A stretch of DNA of 64,000 bases from Atopsyche davidsoni (GCA_022113835.1 JAILWY010000004.1:3475501-3539500); one strand, 5' to 3'; counted from the first letter of the stretch, positions 10,168 to 23,160 are shown. Notes: generated by a model not told the origin, from the letters alone. Program-made: numbers and translations.

Positions 10168-13100
10168 TACTTTCTATTTTAATGTAGTTGTAAATAATAA
10201 TAGTATTTTTAAAGGATTCAGAAACTCAGAAACAAACTTAGCACAAAAATTTACCTTTTTAACCTACCAAGTTCGGTTATCTTTGAAAAGGTCTAACAAG
10301 GACATTATAGAATTATGGTTGGCCTTACTGGGCTTTGAGGCTGGAAGCCGAGGCTTTCAAAGGGCTCGAATAGTTTCAATGAATATTGCTATTTATTTAT
10401 TGAAGAATTAATTACCGAGTCAGGTGAATTGGGTCGTCTTTGATATAAGGTGTTGTCAAGTCCGCGGGTGGCATTGGCCGATGGCCTTGGGCCGTTTCCC
10501 CCAAGGTGCAAAAATTGGAAGTATCAGATTAACTCAGGTGACTTACAGGTAACAGTGTCAGCTCACTGAAGTCGAACCTCAATGGTGGAACGGATCCAAT
10601 ATACAGGACGAGGTTTCATGTATTGTTCTAACGGCGAGACATTGTTTTTTCAGCGACGCGATGTTCTGATTATTTTGGAAAATATTAATTCGTTTTAATT
10701 ACTGGCAATTGAGATCGGAACAGGTAGATTTTTAGATTGTCCCAATTAAATGTTTTTGTATAAGTTTTGTATAATTTAAAATAAAACTACAATAGACTCA
10801 AAAGTTCTTATACAAAAAGTACTAGTGTTTTTCTCTAAGATAAGAAAATTAATATAACAACTTCATTTTATGATGTAATAGTTAAATTAAGCAAATTCAA
10901 TTAAGTAATTTCACTAGCAAAAAATGTTTAGGAATATAGGAGGTATTTGTAATTGACAGTTATTAAAAAAGTTTATAATATAGCTAGTTAAAAAAATAGT
11001 TTTATTAAAAAGTTAAGATTAATGTGTTCTTATCAAATATATTTAAAAAAGTAGATTATCAATAATGATGGATTGTCAATACAGATTTCTTAAATAGCTC
11101 AATTTAAAGTTTAAAAAAGATTTTTTTTTATAAACGATCGACATAACAGTGTAATTTAAGACCATAAATAATTATTTCTATAATGTAAAATAATTAACGT
11201 ATTGAATTGACTTGATTTGCGCACAGAAATTATTAAATATATTCTTGATAGATAATTAAATTTACATGTCGTTTTTATATATATTAATATTAAAAAAATT
11301 ATGTGTACAGATAATCTATTACGTGATTAAAGATATATACACGTAGATATAGATAATTACAGCCTCCGTATTGTGGACATGCTAGAGAATCACCTTGTTT
11401 AAAAAAATACCTGTTAACTAAAAACACATTTTTAGTTTTCTATAAACACTTAAGTTCAAAAAACTAAGTACAGATAAAAAGCACACAATATTACTTTATA
11501 TCTTCACAAATTTGCAGCCTTTTAGGGCTTTATATAGAAAGTCAAGTGTGTGTAGAAGCTTTCACCGAATGACCTGAAATGTTATTCTTATGGCTTTGTT
11601 AACCAGGCTGTAGTGTCGCTATAGTTTACTTCATATTTCGCAGTATATAAATCTATATATTAAGTTTTCATCTTCACAATAATTCAGCCGCTTAAAGATG
11701 ATTAATTGACTATTAAAACTGGTGCTTGTAAAAACACATTACTGTGGAATGTACAAAATTCCAGTTGTACTCAATTTTGTTTCACACACACCGGATTTAA
11801 CTGAACAGCAATTCGTCGGGCGATCAACCCGCAGTTTGAATACACGCCCGGGGATCGCAGCCAATTATATTCAATTCCATTGTTTCATAATGTAACAACA
11901 ACTTAAAAATTCTAGATAGATAATGCTAGATTTTTCAACGAAAAAGTGAGATCAAAATAACAAATTTGCAACGCAAGCAAACCGTTTTTTCAAACTGATA
12001 TCCTTTATGTATTATAGTTTAATATTACAAATATACAAATAATATTAACGATTCGTTATTCTAAAATCACCGATTAGTCAGCAATCAGTTTCTCATCCAC
12101 TCGTGCTGATGAAACCTAAAAATCTATTTTTTTTTGTTGTTTATGTATATCGTTTAGCCTTTCCAAGTGCATATCACAGATATACTGAGTGTTTAAAAAA
12201 CGTGGTGGTTGTACTATCGGGCTTGTTATTTTAGCTATTTCGGGTGCTGGCTGGATATGTGAAGTGCACTATAGCCGCTAGAGCAACTCTTTGCCTGACT
12301 TCTGCCATTCATTCGCCGGGCAAATATTGGAAAGAATTCGCGAGCAGCACGGAGACAAAGGCTATTTGAACGGTGTTTTTATACAAAAGATGGTAACTGC
12401 TCTGCAGCGAAGTTTGCAAACACTGGACGACAAACTCAGCCGATAAAGTCAAAAAATTATTTGCATTTAAAAAAAATAAATTATGTAATGTACGAGTATG
12501 CAAGTGAATGAGTTCTCGGTTGACTTTTCTAGCGTTTGCTTCTATACAAATTATTTGTGAGTGCTTTTTGCGATAGTCTAACAAGAGCCTTTGCTATTTA
12601 TATTTGTTGCGACAAGCGTGATTGTAGTTTTTCAGCCGTTTGGCTATTCACAGCCTAAAAAGGTGAACACGCAAAATCTTTAAGGAATATCTGTTTATCA
12701 TTGTTCAATAAAGGAGCAGCCTGTCGTAGTATAACTATACACGAACAATATTTTATATTTAAAGCATATTGTATGCATTATGTATATAATAAATTCTTTA
12801 GTATATTTTCTCATATAACACCGATAAAATCAATAAATTTCTATCCAATAACCAACGTACCACATATTCAAACACCTCAAAAACGCAATATCCACTTCGA
12901 CCCTCTCATGGGGGTGCCAGCCCCTCCGAGGTGTCGGCCAGAATTTCTGGTGACCCAAGAAAAGCTCCGACTCATCGGGCAGGAACGAAAGCACTTTGGA
13001 AGACTTTCTTCATTTAGAGAGCTTCCTGCATCGGACGAGCTTTTCCGGTTCTTTGTGTGACGTCACGGAGGTAAATGCATTAAATTTAAAAACGCGGCTA

Positions 13101-14728
13101 CCGGTTTTGTGTAATGCAATCGGCTTGTTTTGAAAACTGCACTCCAGACAGCTTATACCTTAGTATATATATTTTTATAATAAAATATACACGTACTTGA
13201 ATTTAATACTAAACATGACATACTTAGTGATGATTTGATATATATTACGTAAAATAATGTATTTATATACAATGTGTGTAAAGCATTCTACACTAAATAA
13301 CACTTGCTCTTCGTGGCCCAATAGTAAAGCATGAAGTTACTTATAAGTAGTAAAGTAAGATCGCTAAGGAGCATTTTTAAAAGTTTGAATGATCTTAAAG
13401 AAGATATATTCATGATAACAGTTTAAAACCTCGAAAGAAATCGCTATATGGAAATATTAATATATGTAAGTTGGAAAAATATAAAAATATATCTAATAAA
13501 CAACACGATGGTTCATCACGATATAAATATTATTGATTTGATAAATAGCGTATTGTCATCTTTAAACAAAACAGACGTATTTAAAATAGAGTTTTTAATT
13601 TATGAAAACAAGGTGCTGTAATTAGACAGTCATTATTCTGATTTCACAATAAAATTGGAAGCTTAAACACACAATTCACACATAAACACAGAGCTATTCA
13701 GAATAAAGATAATTTTTCTCATTACTTTGGAGTAGACCGCAGTAAATTGACTTTCCCTCTTTCGTAACAACCCAAAACCCGCTCTCTTTTGATAATTTGA
13801 TACAAAACACTTTAACAAAACCACAAAAGTACACAAATCTCTCACAAAAGGTACGCAAAGCTACTTTTTTTTAAGTATTAAAAAAATATATAATGGATGG
13901 GTTTTCTTCGTGAAATTTTTATTTTCGTTTGTCTGCTGCTTTATGTTTTTATTCAATCGATCATACTTTATATAAATATATAGTATTTTACTTCGTACGT
14001 CATGTGATATATAAAAGACTTCAATATCAAGGTGGAGTAATGTTTTTTTTTAGAATTAAATATGAGGCAGCATAAGTGGGATTGGCAACAAACAGCACGA
14101 ACAAGGCAAAAAGTTCAAGTGGAAAATAGACTGATCATTTCACTCCTAATTTTAAAAACGTGTAACGTAAAAAAATATAATTGCATGATTATCAAAGTAT
14201 TTGTAAAAAAACGAGGTCTTAAAAATCGAAGATGTTGCGTAATTATTACGCAAATGTATTTTACGTGGAATAAATATCTTATGAATCTTGAATAAAATAC
14301 TTTGTATCTTGTACTGAGAATCTTGTTTTGAGTATCTTGAATTGAAAATCTTAATATGAAATATTATTCTTCAATATCTTATAAATGAATCGATGAATAT
14401 GTAGACGTAAAACATGTTTTTTTTATTTGACTCAATATATGATATTTTTTTATATTTCCAAAGTTGAAAAATAAAAAAAACAGTCATTAAAAAGAATAAT
14501 GACTTCCAAATGAATCCAAAATTTTTATGTAGATATCAGTTTTTCTGTTATTATATAATCAATCGTGCAAGTTCAAATACTGACTGTATAAGATTGGTAA
14601 ATAAACTAACAAGGTTATGGTAAAAACATTGAAATTTTATATTAAATATAACAAATTGAATTAGTAACATTTTAACGTACGAGTCTTACTTCTTATATTA
14701 AACCCTTCAATGATTATTATTTTCTTAC
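10168..14728. other. Gene-free stretch, GC-richer patches at 10440-10600 and 12880-13075
   Basis: The patch at 12880-13075 lies within a plus-strand open frame (12701-13060) ending just before a possible donor (GAG|GTAAAT, 13069-13077). No family is recognised and the upstream half of that frame is low-complexity AT-rich, so it is not called as a gene. Elsewhere nothing is seen. Confidence 0.3.
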
Positions 14729-14783
14729 CTTTGTAAGTGGCTTTTAATACGACTTCTTTGTTTGTTTGTAAAATATATATTAC
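14729..14783 (-). other. Mini-exon-like unit ME1 (55 bp)
   Basis: On the minus strand a T-rich tract ends in TTTTTGTTTCAG, then 55 bases starting GTAATA and ending GCCACTTACAAAG, then donor GTAAGAAAA. Frame 0 is open through all 18 codons (V-I-Y-I-L-Q-T-N-K-E-V-V-L-K-A-T-Y-K). The same organisation recurs at 32146-32200 and 59641-59693 with related sequence. It is either a duplicated alternative exon of a minus-strand gene or a repeat resembling one. The encoded peptide is not recognised. Confidence 0.35.
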
Positions 14784-15159
14784 CTGAAACAAAAAGAAAA
14801 AAAAGTATTAATAATTATAAGTATACAGAACATACAAGTTTCTAGGTAAACTAAACATCATATTACAAATATTGATACATCCCCATTTCTTACCCAGACA
14901 GTTATATTATATGTATAACATAATACAAGGGACATTGATTCCGCATTTATATTATGTTTTTATTAAAGGAAATGTTTGTTTATTTACAAATTTAATTATA
15001 TATTGGATCTCTTGTACTTGGTTGGGCAAACATTTGAAGAGGGTTCATTAATTTTTATGCTAACAATCTTCAAGTAACGAAGCTTGCCAGAATGTATATC
15101 AGCCGTATCAGTGGATAAACATTGTTTTATATATTTATTCAATCCATAAAATCAATAAA

Positions 15160-15330
15160 AATAACGCAATATAAGCAGGGCATGCCTTCAGCCGTAACGT
15201 CGGGCTTAGCTCCGGTCAAATTAATATATCTTGAAGAGTACACAGCCAGATTGACATCAAAAGCCCGTCCTAAGCAAACCCTCCGCGGCGGGGAGGGGGC
15301 GAACGTTTCAGGCCGGGACCTTCCTACCCC
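15160..15330. other. GC-richer patch, content unknown
   Basis: It is open in frames on both strands and includes a G-rich 'cggcggggagggggc' core. No family resemblance; it may be conserved non-coding DNA. Confidence 0.2.
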
Positions 15331-15532
15331 TAAAGATTGATGACGACCTGTTTGCAGGTCAACGTGACGAATGGAATCAAACATCGTTATCAGAATAAAA
15401 GCGATTACGAATGCAATATTTAGGCTAACGATTCACACGTGAAACGAAGAAATATTGGTGATCGCCGTAGTCTTTACAAACCTTATTTGAAAATTGTGGC
15501 TGAAACGTTATTAGACGTCCAGAAACACTTAA

Positions 15533-15679
15533 GGGCCTAAAAAGTCTTCAGCCTCTAGTCATATGCTGAAGATGCACCAACTCGGAGACTGTCTCTAATC
15601 GCTGTTTTGCTTTTTGAAAGCCTCTTCTCTTGTAAGTGTTGTTATGTATTTGACTACCTGAGCTTGTACATTTGGATAA
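15533..15679 (+). repeat. Repeat X, copy 2
   Basis: It starts right after TTAA (15529-15532) with GGGCCTAA, the kind of start seen in family T copies, and ends at the TTAA before MITE T3. It matches the reverse complement of 62-214. X may therefore itself be a TTAA-bounded element, or part of a longer composite with T. Confidence 0.7.
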
Positions 15680-15683
15680 TTAA

Positions 15684-16220
15684 GGGTCTAAGTCCCATAC
15701 TTGAGTTTTTTTGATCATTTTCTGGTCCGTTTTGCGAAATATCGACTGCACCAATAAAAAAAAATTAAATGCAAAAAGTTAGATACATCCCTTCTTCCGA
15801 ACAGAATATTTTATCATTTCTTGTAAATTTACTTTTATTAAGATAAATATGTGTTTTTCCGATTGAAGCGTAGAAATTTGGAGATTCGTCATGTCGCTGT
15901 TCTAAGGGTCCTAAACATTTAAAAGTCTTTTTTTCATTTGGAATTAAAAGATTAAATTAAAATTGAAAAGTCGTCATTTTATCCAATTTTTCAACATCTT
16001 CAAGCTTTTGTTTTACCCTGAAAATGAACGTTATTTTAATAATAAAAAATAGATAAATATAATTTTTAGTTTTCTCAATACTTTTCTAAAAAATCATAGT
16101 TATAATAAGAAAAATAAAGTGACAATTAAATTAATTAAATGACACGATTTCGCCGGTAAACCGGTCCTTTTTTGTGGCAAACGGGGGATGGACACCAAGC
16201 AAGGTTAAGTAGCAAGTCCC
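15684..16220 (+). mobile_element. Family T MITE, copy T3 (both ends present)
   Basis: It is flanked by TTAA on both sides (15680-15683 and 16221-16224). The left end is GGGTCTAAGTCCCATAC and the right end, read inward, GGGACTTGCTAC, so the terminal inverted repeats are short and imperfect. It is 537 bp and non-coding. Duplicated TTAA and G-triplet termini are the hallmark of piggyBac-superfamily insertion (family knowledge), so this is probably a non-autonomous piggyBac-type MITE. The distal part includes 'gcaaggttaag', a TTAGG-like word conserved in T4. Confidence 0.8.
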
Positions 16221-16224
16221 TTAA

Positions 16225-19209
16225 ATACCACGTATTATTGCACAATTCTAATTTCCAAGATATATTAATATTATCAAAGTATTGTTGAAAATGTGAAGGG
16301 TGTTATACTATGTCAACTTAAATTAAACAGCGTCATAATCTATTTTTATTATTTTGTAAGTATACCACTTTAAAATAAACATTACGGTATTACGGCATGA
16401 AAGAGCCATAATTCATATAGACATGGTTTAGAAAATGAGTAAATTAAATTTAGAATATGTTTATATGTATTGTGCAATACAAGTTAAGGTGTCGCAGTTC
16501 TGTATAGTTCGCTTAATAAGTTTATAATTATCGATCTGAAACCTGTGAAAAATCTGCATACAATAGAATCATAATCGAATCGAAGCCATCATTCATCAGT
16601 TTCTTGTGAATATTTCTTCATGTGTTGCTTTTCACTCATGGGTGTTGAGGTGTTTTACATTTTCTATACTCAGACGTTTTGGTAATTGGGTTAGGTTAGT
16701 TTACAAGTACAAGTTTTTAAAGAAAAAAACCCGAAAAGTCGAAGTGCCGCAAAATTAAAGCAGCACAACAACCAAGAAGCAATATCATACCTTTTTCTCG
16801 ATATGTCACCGCAAAGGCTTATATATTGCAGTTTCTATATTGTGCCGATAACAAATCGATATATATGTAATATTAAGCGTGCGAAAGAGCGGAAATTGGC
16901 TCGGGCAATCCAGGGAGGTGTGACGCAAGAAGCCTCAGGCATAGGCGGTCGATATCTTTTCAGATTGACGGCCGACAGCAAGTAGTTTCGCTGTTTTATT
17001 CTGAAAAGATCGCAGCGGGCGATTACGGCGATGGTTCTGACAGATCCTATTTGCAAGAAATAAATATCTTTTGAGACTTTCAAGGCCCGCCCCCTCCCCT
17101 TCCAATAATACACTTTATGTTACAAAGGGATGATTATATTAGGTTAGGTCTCGCGGTAGTGGCCGGGCCTTTAGCCGGACATTTACTCTAAAGATTTGTC
17201 AAGGGTTGGAATGAGGGTTCAACGAACCCCCAACTTTGTTAGGTACGTACTATCCGTGAAATTAAATTACATAAATCTTTGCACATATTTGTTACAACGC
17301 GTCTTAAATAATCTACACCGGTTCGTGTGTTTTATTATACATTGAAGAGATACATAAACTCTATCGGCAAATCGGTTGCAAGTTGTTGTCGCTGCATGTG
17401 TGACAGAAAAAAAAATAACCATTGTCACTGCCGTGATTCTCGGTCATTTTTTTGTTTTATTATATTATAACAGACCTCGAGATGTCTCAAGGGACAATTC
17501 TTTGAGTTTCAATGTTGCCAGTGCGTGTTCGAGCTGCGTTTGCGCAACGTAACAATAAAACTGTGCGTGACAGCCTCGACAAAAGAAACTATGTCCATAT
17601 CGGAGTCCTCCGAATAGCTTAAATTAATCTTGTAATTGTTGCCTGTGTGCTCTTGCCTAATAAGTACATTCTCGCATGTGTCAGAATGTTTGTCTTCCTT
17701 TGAGAAGTATATTTCTTGACCTTAGATCGAATATAGTATATGTAAACATACATGTTAACACTAGCTGGAAGTACAAGGGCATGTCTTTGTTAAGCAGATG
17801 TTTAACTCATTAACAGCTTTTTTTTCTGTGACACTTGTGACTAGTGTTTGATATATTTTTAAAATTCTCTTTGCTAGCACATTAATATGAAATATTTCTA
17901 CTCCTCAAGAACTGCCTAGACTCGTTCTAAGTTTATCTGAAATTTAATGTCTTGAGTTTAATAATTTAATATATAAATGTCTTAGATTGTTTTCCTTTTA
18001 AAGTTCTTAAGTTGTTACAGAATTTTCTGTCGGAGATGAAACTGTAAATTCGTCCCGAGTGGGTGGCGTCGAGTTATAATCGATTGTTTTTTCATTCAAT
18101 TGAGAGCCATTTTGAAAGTGATCCATCTTGATCTACGTCAACTTTTAAGTCCTTCACTGATCGATTCTTGGAATGGCCCAACCCAAACACTCTTCCGGGT
18201 GCCACGAGAGCCTCCTACAAATCATAACACGATTAAACTATAGAAATATATACGTAGTACGATTATTTCAAACTTTTTGATGTCTTGCTTATAATGTCAA
18301 TCAAAGAGTTAAAATATTTGATCAACGATTATTATTAGGAAATATAAAATAATTTTTCACTAACATTCTGTACAAAGGTCTACCGTGTTTATAATATGAT
18401 TTTATTGAACTATAAAAAAGTCATGTTAAAAAAATTAAATATACACTGTTTTTATATTTGATAGAGCAGAAGACATTTAAGCTCAGATATTATGAATACA
18501 AAAATTATTAATCTTTAAGGTCCGGAATCAAACCCGGCAATATGTTGAAATGCAAATACTTACTCTTACGTAGCTATTTAATATACGAATCAATAAAGAT
18601 TTTGTGTAAATATTAACTTATACCATTATCATTTATTTTTTGTTGAGTTAACTTTAATATATTTAATTTATTGTGTAAAAAAATATTTTTACGCACGCTT
18701 GTAAGTAAAATATGATATTTTTAATAAAAATTAAAGTGAATAAATAAAATACAAAATTATACAATATATTTACCTTGAAATCACTGCTTTTATATAAAGA
18801 TAAAAAACTACTTTATTGCTAAAATTTTAAATAAAATGAATAAACAAAACGAAATAACTTTAACCACTGCAGAACTAATCTTTTTAACTCTTCAACGATC
18901 ACTGTAGCCATCAGTAAACTGATTTGGTATGGTATGTTTAGTGTTAAACAAATATATCTTTGGTCCAGTTTGAACGTAAACTTACACTTGATAAAATAAA
19001 ATCGAGTATAAATGGTCGAAAAAACACACTTTTAATGCAATAAAATGATGATCGTTACGCGTGATTTATTTTTATTACAAGTTAAAAAGTTTCCCTAAAA
19101 TTTCCCGAAATTAATTCGTCAAGAAACATTGTTTAAAGTTTGCAGGCGATAAAAAGGTTATTAAACGCAGTTTTATAGGCTATTAGCTTGTTTGCGGAAA
19201 ACACGAAGA
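16225..19209. other. No gene recognised; GC-richer patch at 16860-17110
   Basis: The patch overlaps opposing short frames without family resemblance. Near 17150-17250 'ttaggttaggt' and an inverted 'ggcctttagcc' word occur. Otherwise this is AT-rich intron-like DNA. Confidence 0.3.
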
Positions 19210-19265
19210 AAGTAGGACGGACTCGACGGATAAGTAGGACGGATCCAACGGAAAAGTAGGACGAG
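19210..19265. repeat. 22-bp minisatellite, 2.5 units
   Basis: Units AAGTAGGACGGACTCGACGGAT (19210-19231), a variant at 19232-19253, and a half unit to 19265, in register. It is GC-rich and followed by a GC-rich stretch to about 19345. Confidence 0.85.
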
Positions 19266-19442
19266 TAAAGGGCCGCCGAGGACGACGCGGGCCACGCGAG
19301 CTGTTGCCAGAGGAGATTGTCGGATGCTTTCAAATGTGAAGCAAAGTTGATGGGCAATACGCTAAGTTAAAGGCAGGGTTGCCACACGAGATAAAAATAA
19401 AAAAAATTAAACATTGATAATGATTAAAAATATTGAAAATTG

Positions 19443-19548
19443 ATTAAAGAAACTCTCAAAAATATCATCGTGATTTGTGTGGGATTTGAACCCACATCCC
19501 CAAAGCTTACATGGCCGGTGCATTACCACTTATACCAATGAATCACTG
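19443..19548 (-). mobile_element. Fold-back family F, copy F2 (tRNA-like core plus one arm)
   Basis: It contains part of the family arm ('aaagaaactctc', 'aatatcatcgtgattt') and the best-preserved tRNA-like core (19470-19546, minus strand). The core has GTGATT/AATCAC ends able to pair, an A-box-like TGGTATAAGTGG, a Thr-type anticodon region (TGT in CATGTAA), and a B-box GGTTCAAATCC inside a perfect 5-bp T-arm stem. It is too diverged in the anticodon arm to call a functional tRNA gene. The second arm and terminal repeats are missing. Confidence 0.75.
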
Positions 19549-19565
19549 GTACTTGGCAAGAATTT

Positions 19566-20219
19566 TTAGACTAGACTTTTAACCCAAAGTGAAGCATTTA
19601 AATCCGATCTGGATATTATTATTTTTAAGGTCTATTTAATTAAGCCAATACACGCACTTGTTAAATATATTATTGATTTTTTGTGAAGACCGTCTCACAG
19701 TAAGTACGCTGTTTGATTTATAATTAAAAAAAAAAATTATTTGATATTTGTTTTGGTTTTCTTTTTGACAAACAAGATACAAACTAAAAAACACCATAAT
19801 ATATAAGATGAACAATACAATTCCTCAATTGCATGCATAAACACAATTACTGATTGATATTCCCAAAATATTTTATAAAATTTTAAATCGACCCAAAAAC
19901 CCATGCGTGAATGTCGACATATGAGAAATTTTACTTGATAATATTTATTAATAATTAATGTTAAAGGTTCACGGTGTGAAGACTTGATCACAACCGGTTC
20001 TACTAGACGCAATAAATAAAATAAACAACATCAATCATCATATACTCAAAACGATTTTTCAACGTGTTTAATTCAATTGGTGACAGGTTTCGCCAATCTT
20101 TCACGTCGGCAATAACAAACGAAGACTTAAAAAAATATTAAATGCTTATAACAAGTATCGATTCACAACTTTGTTCTAGACATTCTCTACAGTAAAAAAA
20201 AAATGAATAACAGATATTT
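19566..20219. other. No gene recognised
   Basis: AT-rich; a minus-strand frame at 19737-20012 is judged spurious by composition. Confidence 0.35.
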
Positions 20220-20690
20220 CACGAGAGCTTTCGTGGGTAACCCTGGCGGGGATATGTGCCTTAACTTTTGACGTAATCCATGCCACGTGGACGGACGTGG
20301 CCGATGGATGAAAAGACTCCGGCGAGTACGTGTCGTGTCAAGGTGCCTCGGTTCGAGAGAGGCCGCCCCGTTTTCAGTGCTCGGCCATAACACCGTAAAG
20401 AAAAAGCGACATTTTTTTCGCAAGTATCGCGTTACGCATTCTCGCAAGTGTTGCCCGAATGTCGAAAAGTGGATACACGCGGGGCGAGGCGTCTGGCCTC
20501 CTCCAGTTACTATATATATATATTTTTTTTACACCTTGTGTTTCTTGGATGAAACGGGTGAGTATATTTTTTATTGAATTTGCCTTTGTTCGCGATCGAG
20601 TACGAAAGCGGCATAATAGATTTCTCGAGGCGGCGTCGAGTCGACATATTCGCACGGAAAATTTTTATCGACGCTGTTTTGAAAATGCTC
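20220..20690. other. GC-richer island, possible conserved non-coding DNA
   Basis: It has markedly more G+C than its surroundings and several overlapping open frames on both strands, none resembling a known family. CpG words are frequent (GGACGGACGTGGCCGATGG region). It may be regulatory or a non-coding exon; no motif settles it. Confidence 0.25.
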
Positions 20691-21689
20691 GGAAAATTAT
20701 ATGAAAAAAAAAAAAAACAATGCTGAATATTTCAGTAGTTTTGTTATGAAAGTAAGCGAGGTGACTTTGTGGAGAAGTTTTCAGGTGCTGAAAATTGAAT
20801 TTACTTTTTATTTTTCTTTGTTGCATTTGAGTATGAAGAATTTAAATATGCTTAGGTTCGTGATTTTCTTTGAGGCGATAATACTCAAATAAATTTTAAA
20901 AGGCGTGAAAGTGAAGTTTCTCGGCTTGGCTAAGTCAATATTATAATAATAGAATATCAATAGGGTTTCCCAGATTTATGACTACAATTAAATGGCTCAA
21001 TAAATCTTGTATTTACGAATTAATAAAATTTGAATTCAAAAGAAAGCGGTGTTAATATGTAATACGATCAATGTGTGTAAATATGATTAATCGAAGTGAA
21101 TAAGACTGAAATATATTTTTTTAACACTAAGTGATTAACAACTACAAATTAAACGCAAAAAAATTCAAATGAAACATAAAATAGATTGAAATATATTTTT
21201 TTCTATGCAAACGTATACATTAATTAATGTCGTAATTATTTCAAAGCACGATACGTTTCAATTAGCTAAAATGTTTTTTTTCCTGTTTAAAATGAATCAA
21301 TCATGATTTGTTTGAATGCATGTGCATGCTTGCAGGTGTTGTGATATGCATAGTATGTATATTTGCACCTGTACGTATGTGAACCTCAAGCCTCGACCCT
21401 GTTGGGTAACCCACTTCGCTTATGTCCACTATTTCCTTTTTGGACAATCGCAATGTAAATATATGCAAAAGTATGCTACAGCTGTGAGATTTCCATACTG
21501 CGTACTCATTGTTCGGTTACTTTGACTGTGTAGTCATTTGAGTTGACATTCGAACTCTGTGGCAATGGATATGTGTGTTAACCCTTTATCTGCGGGGGCG
21601 TGATGTGTAAGCCTTACGCGATAATATCGCGACATGTGATAAAACAACAAGCAAAATATTATACCTGTCGTTTGGTTTATTTAAAATGT
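20691..21689. other. No gene recognised
   Basis: AT-rich; includes a GT/CA-rich 'gcatgtgcatgcttgcag' patch near 21316-21370. No coding or repeat assignment. Confidence 0.3.
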
Positions 21690-21935
21690 GGATCGATAGT
21701 GAAGTAGTGGACTTGGAATGATTGTGGACATGCAGCTATTTCTGCAGAAGGAGTATCAGATCTTAATGCAAGAACTTTGTAAGGAAATGTTTTTATAAAA
21801 CTGCATTTAGAAAGACCCACCACATTTTTCCATTAAATATCCATAAACACTGGATCTGTATGAGTATATATGCTCAGTGAAATGTTCGCCAACCTCCTCT
21901 AAAGAGAGGCTCTTGATGAAGAAGGATAAAGTTCG
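21690..21935 (+). repeat. Family S fragment S4
   Basis: It carries both the upstream part ('gtagtggacttggaatgat', 'gcagaaggagtatcagatct') and the end, where the frame reads S-E-M-F-A-N-L-L followed by TAA. The conserved stop is TAA here but TGA in most copies, which supports a genuine ORF terminus. It is followed by the family 3' flank 'gagaggctcttgatgaag'. Confidence 0.65.
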
Positions 21936-22129
21936 GCACAGAAGCGCTTTTATTCACAAGGAATAAAAATAGGTTAATAAAAGCAATTACATTAGGATTT
22001 CAAAACGAATACGATTAAAATTAACGCCGGCTTTGTTCAATGTTAAGCACGTGTTTTCGAACTCATTTCTAAAAGCAATAAAAACCCAATGACACCGATT
22101 CGAAACAAAAACAATTTAATTATCTTCAA

Positions 22130-22345
22130 GCAACACTTCCACGGAGATTATATTAATTGATATTGTCATTAGTACGCGATGGAGGTGTCGCCTTATCGCC
22201 CCGCCATGCTGTCCATTGTCTTTGGTTCTTTTTAAGGTGTTGTCTACGCTGTGACAATATGGCGACTGGCTTGCATTCATCCGCCATAACTGGCCACTCT
22301 GTTGACAGAGTGCAATGCTTGAAGACAAGTACATTGCATAATTAA
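22130..22345. other. GC-richer island, possible conserved non-coding DNA
   Basis: It contains a 'cattgtctttgg' Sox-like word and 'atatggcgactgg'. Opposing open frames lack family resemblance. Confidence 0.25.
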
Positions 22346-22929
22346 ATACATAAACAATGCTGTATATAGCGAAAGTGATTGTCAATGTACGTGATTCAAA
22401 TAATGATACGATATGTCTGAATACAGTAAACAGAAAAAATAGTCACAGGAATCATTAAATTATTTTTTTAATGGAACATAAATCGATGTACCTTGTAGCT
22501 ATAAAAGCTTCACTTGTATAAAGGAATTCCGAAAGACTGATTTAAGTGAACGTCGATTAACAAGCTGTTAACTACATGAAACTTGTTGAATACAAGCATG
22601 TGTATCAAAGACTTTCTTCTAGTGGGCAATCGGTCTTATCAACACATGAATAAAGATACTAATACAAAAGTAACATCAAAATGTTGTTGTTTGATAGATC
22701 AGAAAACTGCGCCCACAAATCGGGAACATCGTCAGGTATTTTGTGGTATTATGTCCTAGCACCACCAACAATGCCCAAGAAAACACATCTTCTCAAAATT
22801 GAAGTTTATTTTTTCGTGAATACAATTAGGCATAATTAATATATAGTATATATAATTTTTTTTGTTTTAATTAAGAAGGGCTATTTTACTAATGATATAT
22901 ACTTGTTGTTTTCAGTATACTGGAGCTAT

Positions 22930-23160
22930 TTTTAGGCGCTATAATTATCAAGACAAACAATGGGCCGTTGGCGTCTGTCGGCAGCAATTAGAGAGTTAAG
23001 CGGGAGCAGTTAGCTCGATGGAGAGAGGAGGAATTAGTGAGTGAAATGGAGACACTGACGAAGCTCCTCATCATCAGCAGGCCAGGTTTTCTCCTAATGG
23101 TCTGACCCATTATACCTTCAGATTAATAAACGGTGCTCTCACAATGGAATATTTTTGAGA
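22930..23160. other. Moderately GC-rich stretch, unassigned
   Basis: A plausible acceptor (GTTGTTTTCAG at 22907-22917) is followed by 28 open codons, but no donor is found and the frame closes at TAA. Not called as an exon. Confidence 0.2.

Noticed and set aside
12701..13060. 119-codon plus-strand frame ending near a donor-like GTAAAT
   Set aside because: Half is low-complexity AT-rich sequence and the stop precedes the donor; no family resemblance.
19470..19546. Possible tRNA-Thr gene
   Set aside because: The tRNA-like core recurs in at least five repeat copies with flanking family arms, and its anticodon arm pairs poorly. It is a transposon-internal tRNA-like sequence, not a tRNA gene.
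22907..23010. Possible exon after GTTGTTTTCAG
   Set aside because: Only 28 open codons ending at TAA, no donor, no family resemblance.
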